NCBI GenBank assembly: GCA_020631675.1
Contig: JAHDGT010000340.1
Coordinates: 1-5,207 of the forward strand
DNA length: 5,207 nucleotides
Reading direction: 5' to 3'
DNA from: Bacteroidota bacterium
GTDB taxonomy: Bacteria > Bacteroidota > Bacteroidia > Chitinophagales > UBA2359
Shown here: in pieces, positions 1 to 5,207 of the stretch
How positions within the stretch are numbered: the stretch's first letter is position 1
Layout: every line of letters starts with the position of its first letter
Made by a program: the position numbers and the translations under genes
Notes under the pieces: generated by a model
What the model was told of the DNA's origin: nothing
The model's database searches: none
Seen by the model: the letters and a program-made list of their open reading frames with translations, nothing else

Positions 1-2329
1 AGCCTAAGGAACCATTGAAATAATAGGCATCATTAAAGCATTGGGTAGAAGGAACAAGCGTACCATCTACTTGAATATTATCAATTCTTAAAGTTCCTCC
101 ACTACTAACCGATTCGATTCCGTATAAACGAATGCACATTGTTTCCCCATTGGGGACCGTTTGCCAATCCGTCAAAGAACCAATCGGAATAGTTGTATTC
201 TGGAACATATCATTGGTCAATGTAGGGGAGAGGTTAGCTGTTGGTGATCCGCCCAAAGTTGTAGCGAAACCATCAATACTAGCAGAAGCAACAACATTAA
301 TGGGTCCATCGCTTGTAGACTTTCTACGGTCAAATGTGATGGATGAGATTTGAAAATCGTAGCAATCATCTGCATCCGCAGGAGTGAAGCAAAACTCATA
401 AAAAGCATTAAGATCAATAGTTGTCGTAGTTGGCCAAGTGTCTCCATTAAAAGCATTACCTGGATTACCTCCGAAAAATCCCAAAATACCATTACCACCC
501 AAACTTGTCCCATAATCGAAATCATCACCTAATAGATTCGTATTCGAGGAAGTTGGAGTAAGTAATGAGCCAACTCCCCCAGGCTCAAAATCCCAAGTCA
601 AACTAGCCGCCTGTGAAGTAGGAGGTGTACCGATAGGAATGGTCTGCGTTCCCACCAATTCCCCAACAGTAGGGTCAGCCAGTGCCGTTTCGTTCTGATA
701 CCAGTAGAGCGTTCCCCCACCAGGAAGCGTATCACCAGAAAAACAAAGATCAACCGTACCCGTAGTACAGAATGCGGCCCCGTCGGAACTACCTGTTATC
801 TGATAGTTTTCAGAACATTCAGGCTCTAGTTCACAACTCGCATCAATTGTAATTACAGTAGGCGTTAAGCTACATGCCTCAGAATCGGTCACCTCAATGG
901 TAATAGGTGCAGGCGCACCCGCAGGAATGGCGAAAACACCTGTAGTATTCGTTCCTTGCGAAGCCCCATTGTAAAACAACTCATAGACATTCGGCACACT
1001 ACCACCAGAAATAATAGTGGAAACATCCACCAAACCAGGGTTGAAATCAGCTGGACATTCAATGAAGGCATCAGATGTCATGATCGGCTCAATAATGTTG
1101 ATCGTCACGCTCTCAAAATGATAGCAGCTTGAACCAATAGAACCCGGTAAAGCAGCGGCAGATCCCAGATCATTCGTATAATCCGCCCATTGCGTATTGA
1201 AAGTCAAAGAACCACCTGGTAGCGGTCCACTAATTGTGTAATCAAATTCTGTCGTACCGCCATTGGTCGCCCCTGTTTGTGTAACTGTCCACGGCTCATA
1301 AGTACCACTTGTCGCATCAAACACATAAGAACCGATCTGCGCCCCATTCGTAGAACCCGCACAATTAAAAAGATCAGGCTGTACCTGCGTATAGTTGTAC
1401 ACCTCTAAATGGAACTGCAAACTCGTAATGTCGCAATAATTCGCATCCAAAGCAGAAAGCGGAACAAATGGACCACCATCCACGCTGGCAGTTAGCTGAA
1501 AACCCTCATCTTCTTCACCTGGCAATACATTGTCCAATAAGCCTGGTGTAGGGTATTCCGTTAGCACCCAATTGCCAAAAGCATCCTGCACATGCGATGA
1601 ATTACAACCCACATCCGCGAAACCAATATCCGTGTAGGTACTGATATTAGGCATCGTGAAATCAATGCCATTAGCGGTGAACCCACAAGCCGCGTCATTA
1701 GGTATTAAAGGCACATCTTCACCCGGTACCGAAGTTCCTAAAGTATAAGTGCCCGTAAGAATAGCCGTATTGTCATCAGTAGACTGACCGCCACCGCCCC
1801 ATTGGATTGCTTCTATCACTGTACCCCCATCATCAAATATCACCACCTGATCCCCATCCGTACCATTAGGATTCGGGTTGTCTAGATTGAAACCCTGCTC
1901 GCCTGGATCAAAGAAAGAAACATTCGCAGGGTCACAAACATCAAAATCAATAGGCAAACCCGGATAATCACATTCCGCGCAAGTCAATCCTGAAGTCGGA
2001 CCACCACAAGCAGCAGAAAGTCCGAAACCCTCCATTGAAGTGTCTTCACTACAAGCGATCAAAAAAGCATCACCGGGGTTGATGGTCGTACCCGCAGGCA
2101 AAGTGATGGCCCATTCACCATTGGTGATCACCCAGCAACCCACATCCGTAGGTGAGCTACCAATATTGGTCAATTCAATGAAACCATCATTGGTACTCTC
2201 GCTCTGACTCGGGTTCTCACTCACCTCATTAATTATGATCTGAGCATTAACCTTAAAGTCGGTGGAAGCAAAAAGAAATAAACAACATCCCAATACAAGA
2301 AGGGATAGATCACGTAATCGTAATGGCAT
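1..2329 (-). CDS. Large secreted/surface protein with N-terminal lamin-tail-like domain (partial, C-terminus off the left edge)
   Basis: An open frame of 776 codons without a stop starts at the ATG at 2329 and runs off the left end. Residues 1-29 form a signal peptide: MPLRLR, a Leu/Val/Cys/Phe-rich core, then an Ala-type cleavage site at VNA-Q, so the product is exported. Residues about 30-170 look like a lamin tail domain (IIINEV at 31-36, FIELTNIG at 50-57, LPAGTTINPGD at 77-87, then GDQVVIFDDGG and IQWGGGG), with a Cys-rich insert. Residues about 300-560 look like Ig/SprB-type beta repeats (EVTDSEAC near 480, TLYWYQNE near 540). Residues about 560-776 look like a beta-sandwich of the anchor-domain type. 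Such multidomain proteins in Bacteroidota are usually type IX secretion cargo, but the C-terminal sorting domain that would show this is outside the window. The coding strand is rich in Gly, Thr, Asp and Asn, as expected for a secreted beta protein. Export is well supported; the exact function is unknown. Confidence 0.9.
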   Translation of the reverse strand, partial: MPLRLRDLSLLVLGCCLFLFASTDFKVNAQIIINEVSENPSQSESTNDGFIELTNIGSSPTDVGCWVITNGEWAITLPAGTTINPGDAFLIACSEDTSMEGFGLSAACGGPTSGLTCAECDYPGLPIDFDVCDPANVSFFDPGEQGFNLDNPNPNGTDGDQVVIFDDGGTVIEAIQWGGGGQSTDDNTAILTGTYTLGTSVPGEDVPLIPNDAACGFTANGIDFTMPNISTYTDIGFADVGCNSSHVQDAFGNWVLTEYPTPGLLDNVLPGEEDEGFQLTASVDGGPFVPLSALDANYCDITSLQFHLEVYNYTQVQPDLFNCAGSTNGAQIGSYVFDATSGTYEPWTVTQTGATNGGTTEFDYTISGPLPGGSLTFNTQWADYTNDLGSAAALPGSIGSSCYHFESVTINIIEPIMTSDAFIECPADFNPGLVDVSTIISGGSVPNVYELFYNGASQGTNTTGVFAIPAGAPAPITIEVTDSEACSLTPTVITIDASCELEPECSENYQITGSSDGAAFCTTGTVDLCFSGDTLPGGGTLYWYQNETALADPTVGELVGTQTIPIGTPPTSQAASLTWDFEPGGVGSLLTPTSSNTNLLGDDFDYGTSLGGNGILGFFGGNPGNAFNGDTWPTTTTIDLNAFYEFCFTPADADDCYDFQISSITFDRRKSTSDGPINVVASASIDGFATTLGGSPTANLSPTLTNDMFQNTTIPIGSLTDWQTVPNGETMCIRLYGIESVSSGGTLRIDNIQVDGTLVPSTQCFNDAYYFNGSLG

Positions 2330-2455
2330 AGAGATATATCGTTCGTTCGGGTTCAAAATCCAATATACAACCAAGATGCCTTAAACTTCATATTTGCGGC
2401 TTCACTTGGTCAGAGCTTGTGTAGAAATTAATATCCTGTACTCACTCTTGAACGC

Positions 2456-2482
2456 AGTGCGGGTATCTTAAGTATCCGCACT
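2456..2482. repeat. Imperfect hairpin, 7-bp perfect outer stem
   Basis: The arms AGTGCGG (2456-2462) and CCGCACT (2476-2482) are perfect complements. Next inside come one G/T wobble pair and two more pairs, leaving a loop of about seven bases around CTTAAG. It lies about 130 bp upstream of the surface-protein start. No T-run follows on the plus strand, and on the minus strand the downstream bases are not U-rich either, so it is not a clear intrinsic terminator. It could be a regulator site or a leader-RNA hairpin; this is undecided. Confidence 0.45.
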
Positions 2483-2500
2483 ACAGGAGGGCTTACAAAA

Positions 2501-2518
2501 ATAGCGATTGATCGCTAT
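2501..2518. promoter_or_regulatory. 18-bp palindrome, possible operator
   Basis: ATAGCGAT and ATCGCTAT are perfect 8-bp inverted arms around a TG centre. The two-base centre makes it a better dimer-binding site than a hairpin. It overlaps a minus-strand TATTTTTG (2503-2496), which fits the TAnnTTTG element and would fire towards the surface-protein gene. No convincing -33 TTG was found at the right distance, so the promoter is doubtful. The palindrome itself is plain in the sequence; its role is inference. Confidence 0.35.
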
Positions 2519-2614
2519 AAAACTATTTCATGATGGATGTAATGGAAAAATTATAATATTGACGTAATAATGGGCGGTTTTTTAATGTGCTGATGATATA
2601 CTGAATGGCGCATA

Positions 2615-2726
2615 CCCGCAATGAAAGGCTTTAAAACTTGCCAGAAATCCCAAATGGCATCGAGCAGGAAATCTTATGTCTTACGTCTTGAGTCTTATGT
2701 CTAAGGCGTCAGCCTTTCACTGCGGG
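2615..2726. repeat. Inverted repeat pair, 16-bp arms with 80-bp spacer
   Basis: The left arm 2615-2630 (CCCGCAATGAAAGGCT) matches the reverse complement of 2711-2726 (AGCCTTTCACTGCGGG) at 15 of 16 positions. The 80-bp spacer contains the heptamer tandem repeat at 2672-2706. The right arm opens the GC-rich block. This could be the boundary of an inserted element or a paired repeat unit. No transposase or clear target-site duplication is visible. Confidence 0.55.
2672..2706. repeat. Degenerate 7-bp tandem repeat (consensus TCTTATG, five units)
   Basis: Five heptamers follow one another without gaps: TCTTATG, TCTTACG, TCTTGAG, TCTTATG, TCTAAGG. Units 1 and 4 are identical; the others differ by one to three bases. 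The array sits just left of the right arm of the 16-bp inverted repeat. A short tandem array in non-coding DNA may vary in copy number by replication slippage. No function is evident. Confidence 0.6.
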
Positions 2727-2880
2727 CACCAGGCTTTCCGTTGCAATTCGGGGGCTGTTCGCTGCTTCGCTGGCAGGGCTAAAAATGGCTACCTCTGGGC
2801 CGCCTTTTTAGCCCGCCGCTCAGTGCGCTCCTTAGCCCCCTCATTTCCACTGCAATCCTTTGCGCGGGGAGAGGCTAAAA
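2701..2880. repeat. GC-rich intergenic block, probable interspersed repeat
   Basis: By count 107 of 180 bases are G or C (59%), against 12 of 60 just right (2881-2940) and 17 of 60 further left (2521-2580). The block contains nested inverted repeats centred on 2795. Short themes recur in it, such as GGCTTT, GGCTAAAA and the TGCAAT/TTGCAA pair. An open frame on the plus strand crosses it (2676-2933), but the peptide is rich in Arg, Ala, Ser, Phe and Cys without a recognisable fold, so coding is unlikely. The sharp composition change and palindromic structure suggest a dispersed intergenic element, inserted between the surface-protein gene and the restriction-modification pair. That it occurs elsewhere in the host genome is inference. 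Confidence 0.5.
2750..2840. repeat. Nested inverted repeats sharing one centre (possible cruciform or RNA stem-loop)
   Basis: The inner arms GGGCTAAAAA (2776-2785) and TTTTTAGCCC (2805-2814) are perfect 10-bp complements. Three more pairs inside (2787-2789 with 2802-2804) follow a one-base bulge. The outer arms GGGGGCT (2750-2756) and AGCCCCC (2834-2840) are also perfect. Both pairs share the same centre of symmetry at 2795, with only patchy pairing between them. The common centre argues for one degenerate palindrome rather than chance neighbours. Confidence 0.6.
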
Positions 2881-2894
2881 TTATTAGTTTTTTG

Positions 2895-2925
2895 TTGTTC
2901 TTTTTGAAAATAAGTACTAATTTTG
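2895..2925 (+). promoter_or_regulatory. Predicted Bacteroidota-type promoter of the methyltransferase gene
   Basis: TAATTTTG at 2918-2925 matches the Bacteroidota -7 consensus TAnnTTTG exactly. A TTG at 2895-2897 lies 20 bp upstream, within the usual spacing for the -33 element; TTTG at 2891-2894 is an alternative. Transcription would begin near 2932 and give a leader of about 35 bases before the TTG start at 2967. It lies in AT-rich DNA just right of the GC-rich block. Confidence 0.55.
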
Positions 2926-2938
2926 GTACCTGAAATAT

Positions 2939-2952
2939 TTTCGTTGACGAAA
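2939..2952. promoter_or_regulatory. 14-bp palindrome in the methyltransferase leader, candidate operator
   Basis: TTTCGT (2939-2944) and ACGAAA (2947-2952) are perfect inverted arms around a TG centre. A slightly offset pairing TATTT/AAATA (2936-2940 with 2950-2954) adds to the symmetry. The site falls between the predicted transcription start (about 2932) and the start codon at 2967, where a bound protein would block transcription. The helix-turn-helix at the N-terminus of the encoded methyltransferase is the obvious candidate ligand. This is inference from position and symmetry. Confidence 0.35.
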
Positions 2953-2966
2953 TAAAAGCAAGTACC

Positions 2967-4355
2967 TTGATCAGTGTATTCGAAGCCGCTCTGCAAATGA
3001 ACTTATCACCACAGCAAGTTCGTAACTTATGTCGTGATGGTAAACTAAAGGCAGAAAAAATCGGACGTTCTTGGATTCTTAGTGAGAAAGCTGTAAAAAC
3101 CTATATCAGTAACAATAATTGTGGTGTTGCTGAAGATAAATTGTTTTATGGTTTAGGTCGAAAAAAGAACAATAAGCCAATTGTATTAAGCTTCTTCAGT
3201 GGAGCTATGGGTATGGATATAGGTTTAGAAAAAGCGGGTTTTGATGTTTTGTTCGCGAGCGAAATCAATAAATCGTGTAGGAAAACAATTGTAAGAAATA
3301 AACCGGATGTGGCCCTAGTGGGTGATATTAGAGACTACACCCCTGAAAAAGTGTTAAGAATAGCAGGTGTCGAAGAAGATGAAGAAGTAGACTTGATCGT
3401 AGGCGGTCCTCCTTGTCAAGCTTTTAGTACAGCAGGTAAAAGAAAAGCTTTTGAAGATGAGAGAGGAAATGTATTCCTTAACTTCATTGATATGATAAGA
3501 GGGATACGTCCAAAGTACGCAGTTATCGAAAATGTAAGAGGACTGCTCTCCGCTCCATTGAAACATCGCCCACATGCGGAACGTGGAGAAGGGAAAGCAT
3601 TATTGTCCAAAGAGGAGTTACCGGGAGGAGCTTTGAATACCATCATAAAAAGATTAGAAAAAGCAGGTTATACAGTAAATTTCAATTTGTATAATGCCGC
3701 CAATTATGGAACGCCCCAAAAAAGAGAACGAGTGGTTATCATTTGTTCGCGGGATGATACTTATATCCCATTCTTAGAACCGACCCATGCTGAAGAAGGT
3801 GCATATGGACTGGAACCATGGACAAGCTTTCGGCAGGCAGTAAAAGGATTAGAGGAGGTAGAACACAAACACTTGAATTTCCCTGAGAAAAGATTGAAAT
3901 ACTACAGGCTACTTAAAGCTGGACAGAACTGGCGTGCATTACCATTAGAATTACAAAAAGAAGCATTAGGGAAATCCTTTTATGCGGGAGGTGGTAAGAC
4001 GGGTTTTCTAAGACGTTTAGCTTGGGACTTGCCTAGCCCGACCTTGGTTACTCATCCTGCCATGCCAGCTACTGATCTGGCTCACCCACTGGAAGATCGA
4101 CCATTAAGTGTGCAAGAATATAAAAGAATTCAAGAATTTCCGGATGATTGGCAAATTGAGGGTAGTATCATTGAACAATATAAACAGATAGGTAATGCGG
4201 TTCCTATCGGACTGGGGTATGCTATCGGAAAGCACATCCTAAGATTGATGAATAAAGAGCGTATTCAGGAATATGAAGGATTTAAGTTTTCAAGGTATAA
4301 AAACACAGCCCTTGAAGATTGGAAAGAGAAGTTTGAACAGATGGCTATAGCTTAG
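2967..4355 (+). CDS. Type II DNA (cytosine-5) methyltransferase with N-terminal excisionase-type helix-turn-helix
   Basis: This 462-residue enzyme should transfer a methyl group from S-adenosylmethionine to cytosine C5, protecting host DNA from the neighbouring endonuclease. Residues 1-47 form a MerR/excisionase-like helix-turn-helix ([20 protein letters not shown] at 14-33). The C5 motifs follow in order: [12 protein letters not shown] at 76-86; IV, GGPPCQ at 146-151 with catalytic Cys150; VI, ENV at 188-190; VIII, QKRERV at 251-256; a target-recognition region at about 257-360 ending in [27 protein letters not shown] at 378-395; X, QIGNAVP at 407-413. All key residues are present. The start is TTG at 2967: an in-frame stop lies at 2931, no ATG or GTG lies between, and the first ATG (2997) would remove the first helix. 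No Shine-Dalgarno site is visible. The specificity is probably GGNCC, inferred from the partner. The function is sure; specificity and self-regulation are inferred. Confidence 0.95.
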   Translation: MISVFEAALQMNLSPQQVRNLCRDGKLKAEKIGRSWILSEKAVKTYISNNNCGVAEDKLFYGLGRKKNNKPIVLSFFSGAMGMDIGLEKAGFDVLFASEINKSCRKTIVRNKPDVALVGDIRDYTPEKVLRIAGVEEDEEVDLIVGGPPCQAFSTAGKRKAFEDERGNVFLNFIDMIRGIRPKYAVIENVRGLLSAPLKHRPHAERGEGKALLSKEELPGGALNTIIKRLEKAGYTVNFNLYNAANYGTPQKRERVVIICSRDDTYIPFLEPTHAEEGAYGLEPWTSFRQAVKGLEEVEHKHLNFPEKRLKYYRLLKAGQNWRALPLELQKEALGKSFYAGGGKTGFLRRLAWDLPSPTLVTHPAMPATDLAHPLEDRPLSVQEYKRIQEFPDDWQIEGSIIEQYKQIGNAVPIGLGYAIGKHILRLMNKERIQEYEGFKFSRYKNTALEDWKEKFEQMAIA

Positions 4356-5088
4356 TGATTTTTTGCTGCGTGATCTGCCCTACCTCTTCAAAAATCTGGA
4401 GTAAATTTTCATAAGTGTTTTGCTGCCCACCAAGAAAATTCCAATAGTCGGAACCGATAAGTACGACCTCATCTTGGTGCATATTAAAAATGCTTGATGG
4501 TACTTTCCAATTGTAACTCGACCTCTCGCTACCACCAGGATTGTAAAACAGTCCGAAGTAAACGCTGAAGTTTGGGTCATGTGCTTTTAACAGGAGCATA
4601 TCATTTTTTGCTTTTTCTGTTTGATCCAAATTCGGCTTGACGGTCTTTATTGAAATGAAATGTTCAACCCCATTCTTTTTCAACCAGAGATCCGAGATAA
4701 CTCTTCGTACTTCTGTGTCTCCTTTAGAAAAAGCGGTCACCTTTTGAACTTCTTTTTTCCAATTGGGCGTTTTTTCTTTGCTACGAAGACTACTGCAAAT
4801 CCTTTCTATTTCATCTATTGCGCCCTTAAAGACATTGATGTGGGTGTTTCTTTGTCGTTCCACTTCAAAACCATTCGCATTGGCTATGATCGATGATATT
4901 TCTTCTATTGGCCCTTGACCAAATGAGGTTGAAAACGATCTTTCAAAAGCGGAAGCTTGAACCAGCTTTTTCGTTAACAAAGCGTCGTGAAAAGGCCGAT
5001 GAGATCTGTTTTTTTGAGTTCTTTGTAAGGCTCTGTCTACACAATCCAGTAGGATATGAGAGATTTGAGATCGTGTATCTTTATTCAT
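4345..5088 (-). CDS. TdeIII-family type II restriction endonuclease (predicted GGNCC)
   Basis: The 247-residue product matches, from memory of the family, TdeIII-type endonucleases (Pfam RE_TdeIII), which cut GGNCC. Typical stretches are [12 protein letters not shown] (31-42), [13 protein letters not shown] (48-60), [20 protein letters not shown] (76-95), [16 protein letters not shown] (122-137), [10 protein letters not shown] (144-153) and [20 protein letters not shown] (165-184). Asp133 and Ser146-Ile-Lys148 could form a PD-(D/E)xK-like active site, with Ser in place of the usual acidic residue; Asp124 and Glu126 are other possible metal ligands. This assignment is tentative. The length suits a complete enzyme. 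The ATG at 5088 gives a natural N-terminus ([15 protein letters not shown]). The gene faces the methyltransferase gene and their ends overlap by 11 bp, so the two must be transcribed from separate promoters. No strong promoter is visible upstream. No frameshift or truncation is seen, so the enzyme is probably active. Confidence 0.93.
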   Translation of the reverse strand: MNKDTRSQISHILLDCVDRALQRTQKNRSHRPFHDALLTKKLVQASAFERSFSTSFGQGPIEEISSIIANANGFEVERQRNTHINVFKGAIDEIERICSSLRSKEKTPNWKKEVQKVTAFSKGDTEVRRVISDLWLKKNGVEHFISIKTVKPNLDQTEKAKNDMLLLKAHDPNFSVYFGLFYNPGGSERSSYNWKVPSSIFNMHQDEVVLIGSDYWNFLGGQQNTYENLLQIFEEVGQITQQKITKL

Positions 5089-5207
5089 ATAGCGAATAAA
5101 GGGAAAATTTTATATACCAGCAAATGTTGACTATCAATTATACAGAGACTAATGTTCTCAGGCAAGGGATAGGAATGGTAATGAAGCTACTGAATGCGCC
5201 CTGTTTG
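5089..5207. other. Upstream region of the endonuclease gene, no gene identified
   Basis: This is AT-rich leader DNA of the endonuclease gene. On the minus strand AACATTTG (5128-5121) is a near match to TAnnTTTG about 33 bp before the ATG, but no -33 partner lies at the right distance. TTGA-CTA-TCAA (5127-5137) is a small inverted repeat, and ATAGCGA (5089-5095) repeats a half-site of the palindrome at 2501-2518. A short frame opens at an ATG near 5175 on the plus strand, and another comes in from the right on the minus strand, ending near 5140. Both are too short to judge. Confidence 0.4.

Larger units (their letters stand above)
2330..2614. other. AT-rich intergenic stretch, no gene
   Basis: This is the left half of the gap between the divergent surface-protein and methyltransferase genes. 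I see no open frame of note, no tRNA and no recognisable RNA family. Two palindromic sequences (2456-2482 and 2501-2518) are listed separately. No good Bacteroidota promoter lies close to the surface-protein ATG. The nearest full TAnnTTTG match on the minus strand is at 2503-2496, about 165 bp upstream, and it has no clear -33 partner. Confidence 0.6.

Noticed and set aside
132..1071. Several short open frames on both strands within 132-1071
   Set aside because: All lie inside the long minus-strand surface-protein gene in other frames or on the other strand; the long frame has a signal peptide and domain-like sequence throughout.
2344..2362. Possible proximal promoter of the surface-protein gene (minus strand GGATTTTG)
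   Set aside because: It matches only the TTTG half of TAnnTTTG and has no -33 element at the right distance.
2676..2933. 85-residue open frame on the plus strand in the GC-rich block
   Set aside because: It is open mainly because the block is GC-rich and palindromic. The peptide has no recognisable domain, runs into the methyltransferase promoter and has no plausible ribosome binding site.
3354..3646. Two minus-strand open frames opposite the methyltransferase gene
   Set aside because: They are antisense to conserved C5 methyltransferase motifs IV-VI and encode nothing recognisable.
4341..4365. Possible terminator after the methyltransferase (GCTATAGC then six Ts)
   Set aside because: The 8-bp palindrome has no loop and cannot form a stable hairpin, so the T-run alone is not enough.
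4380..5099. Open frames within and opposite the endonuclease gene
   Set aside because: They are other-frame shadows of the TdeIII-like coding sequence, which is conserved along its whole length.
5140..5207. Possible ends of further genes at the right edge
   Set aside because: The frames are only 11 to about 22 codons long within the window and cannot be told from chance.

Overview
The window looks like chromosomal DNA from a member of the Bacteroidota. The evidence is a large secreted protein with an N-terminal signal peptide and a lamin-tail-like domain, a promoter matching the Bacteroidota TAnnTTTG -7 element, AT-rich intergenic DNA, and no clear Shine-Dalgarno sites. A Saprospiria/Lewinella-like host is only a guess.

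Layout. Positions 1-2329 (minus strand) hold the first 776 codons of one large, uninterrupted gene for a cell-surface or secreted protein; its C-terminus lies beyond the left edge. Positions 2330-2966 are a 637-bp gap between divergent genes. Its left half is AT-rich and carries two palindromes. Its right half carries an inverted repeat, a heptamer tandem repeat and a sharply GC-rich, palindromic block (about 59% G+C against 20-28% in the flanks) that looks like an inserted intergenic repeat. Positions 2967-4355 (plus) encode a C5-cytosine DNA methyltransferase with an N-terminal excisionase-type helix-turn-helix. Positions 4345-5088 (minus) encode a TdeIII-family type II restriction endonuclease. 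The last 119 bases hold no identifiable gene.

How the genes work together. The methyltransferase and endonuclease form a compact type II restriction-modification pair, arranged tail to tail with an 11-bp overlap of their 3' ends. By family knowledge TdeIII-type enzymes recognise GGNCC, so the pair probably methylates and cuts that sequence. No separate controller (C) protein gene is visible. The helix-turn-helix fused to the methyltransferase, plus a 14-bp palindrome between the predicted promoter and the TTG start codon, suggest that the methyltransferase regulates its own gene. The large surface-protein gene appears unrelated to the restriction-modification pair.

I did not find a wholly new system. 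The points most worth following are the helix-turn-helix/methyltransferase fusion with its candidate operator, and the structured repeat next to it.
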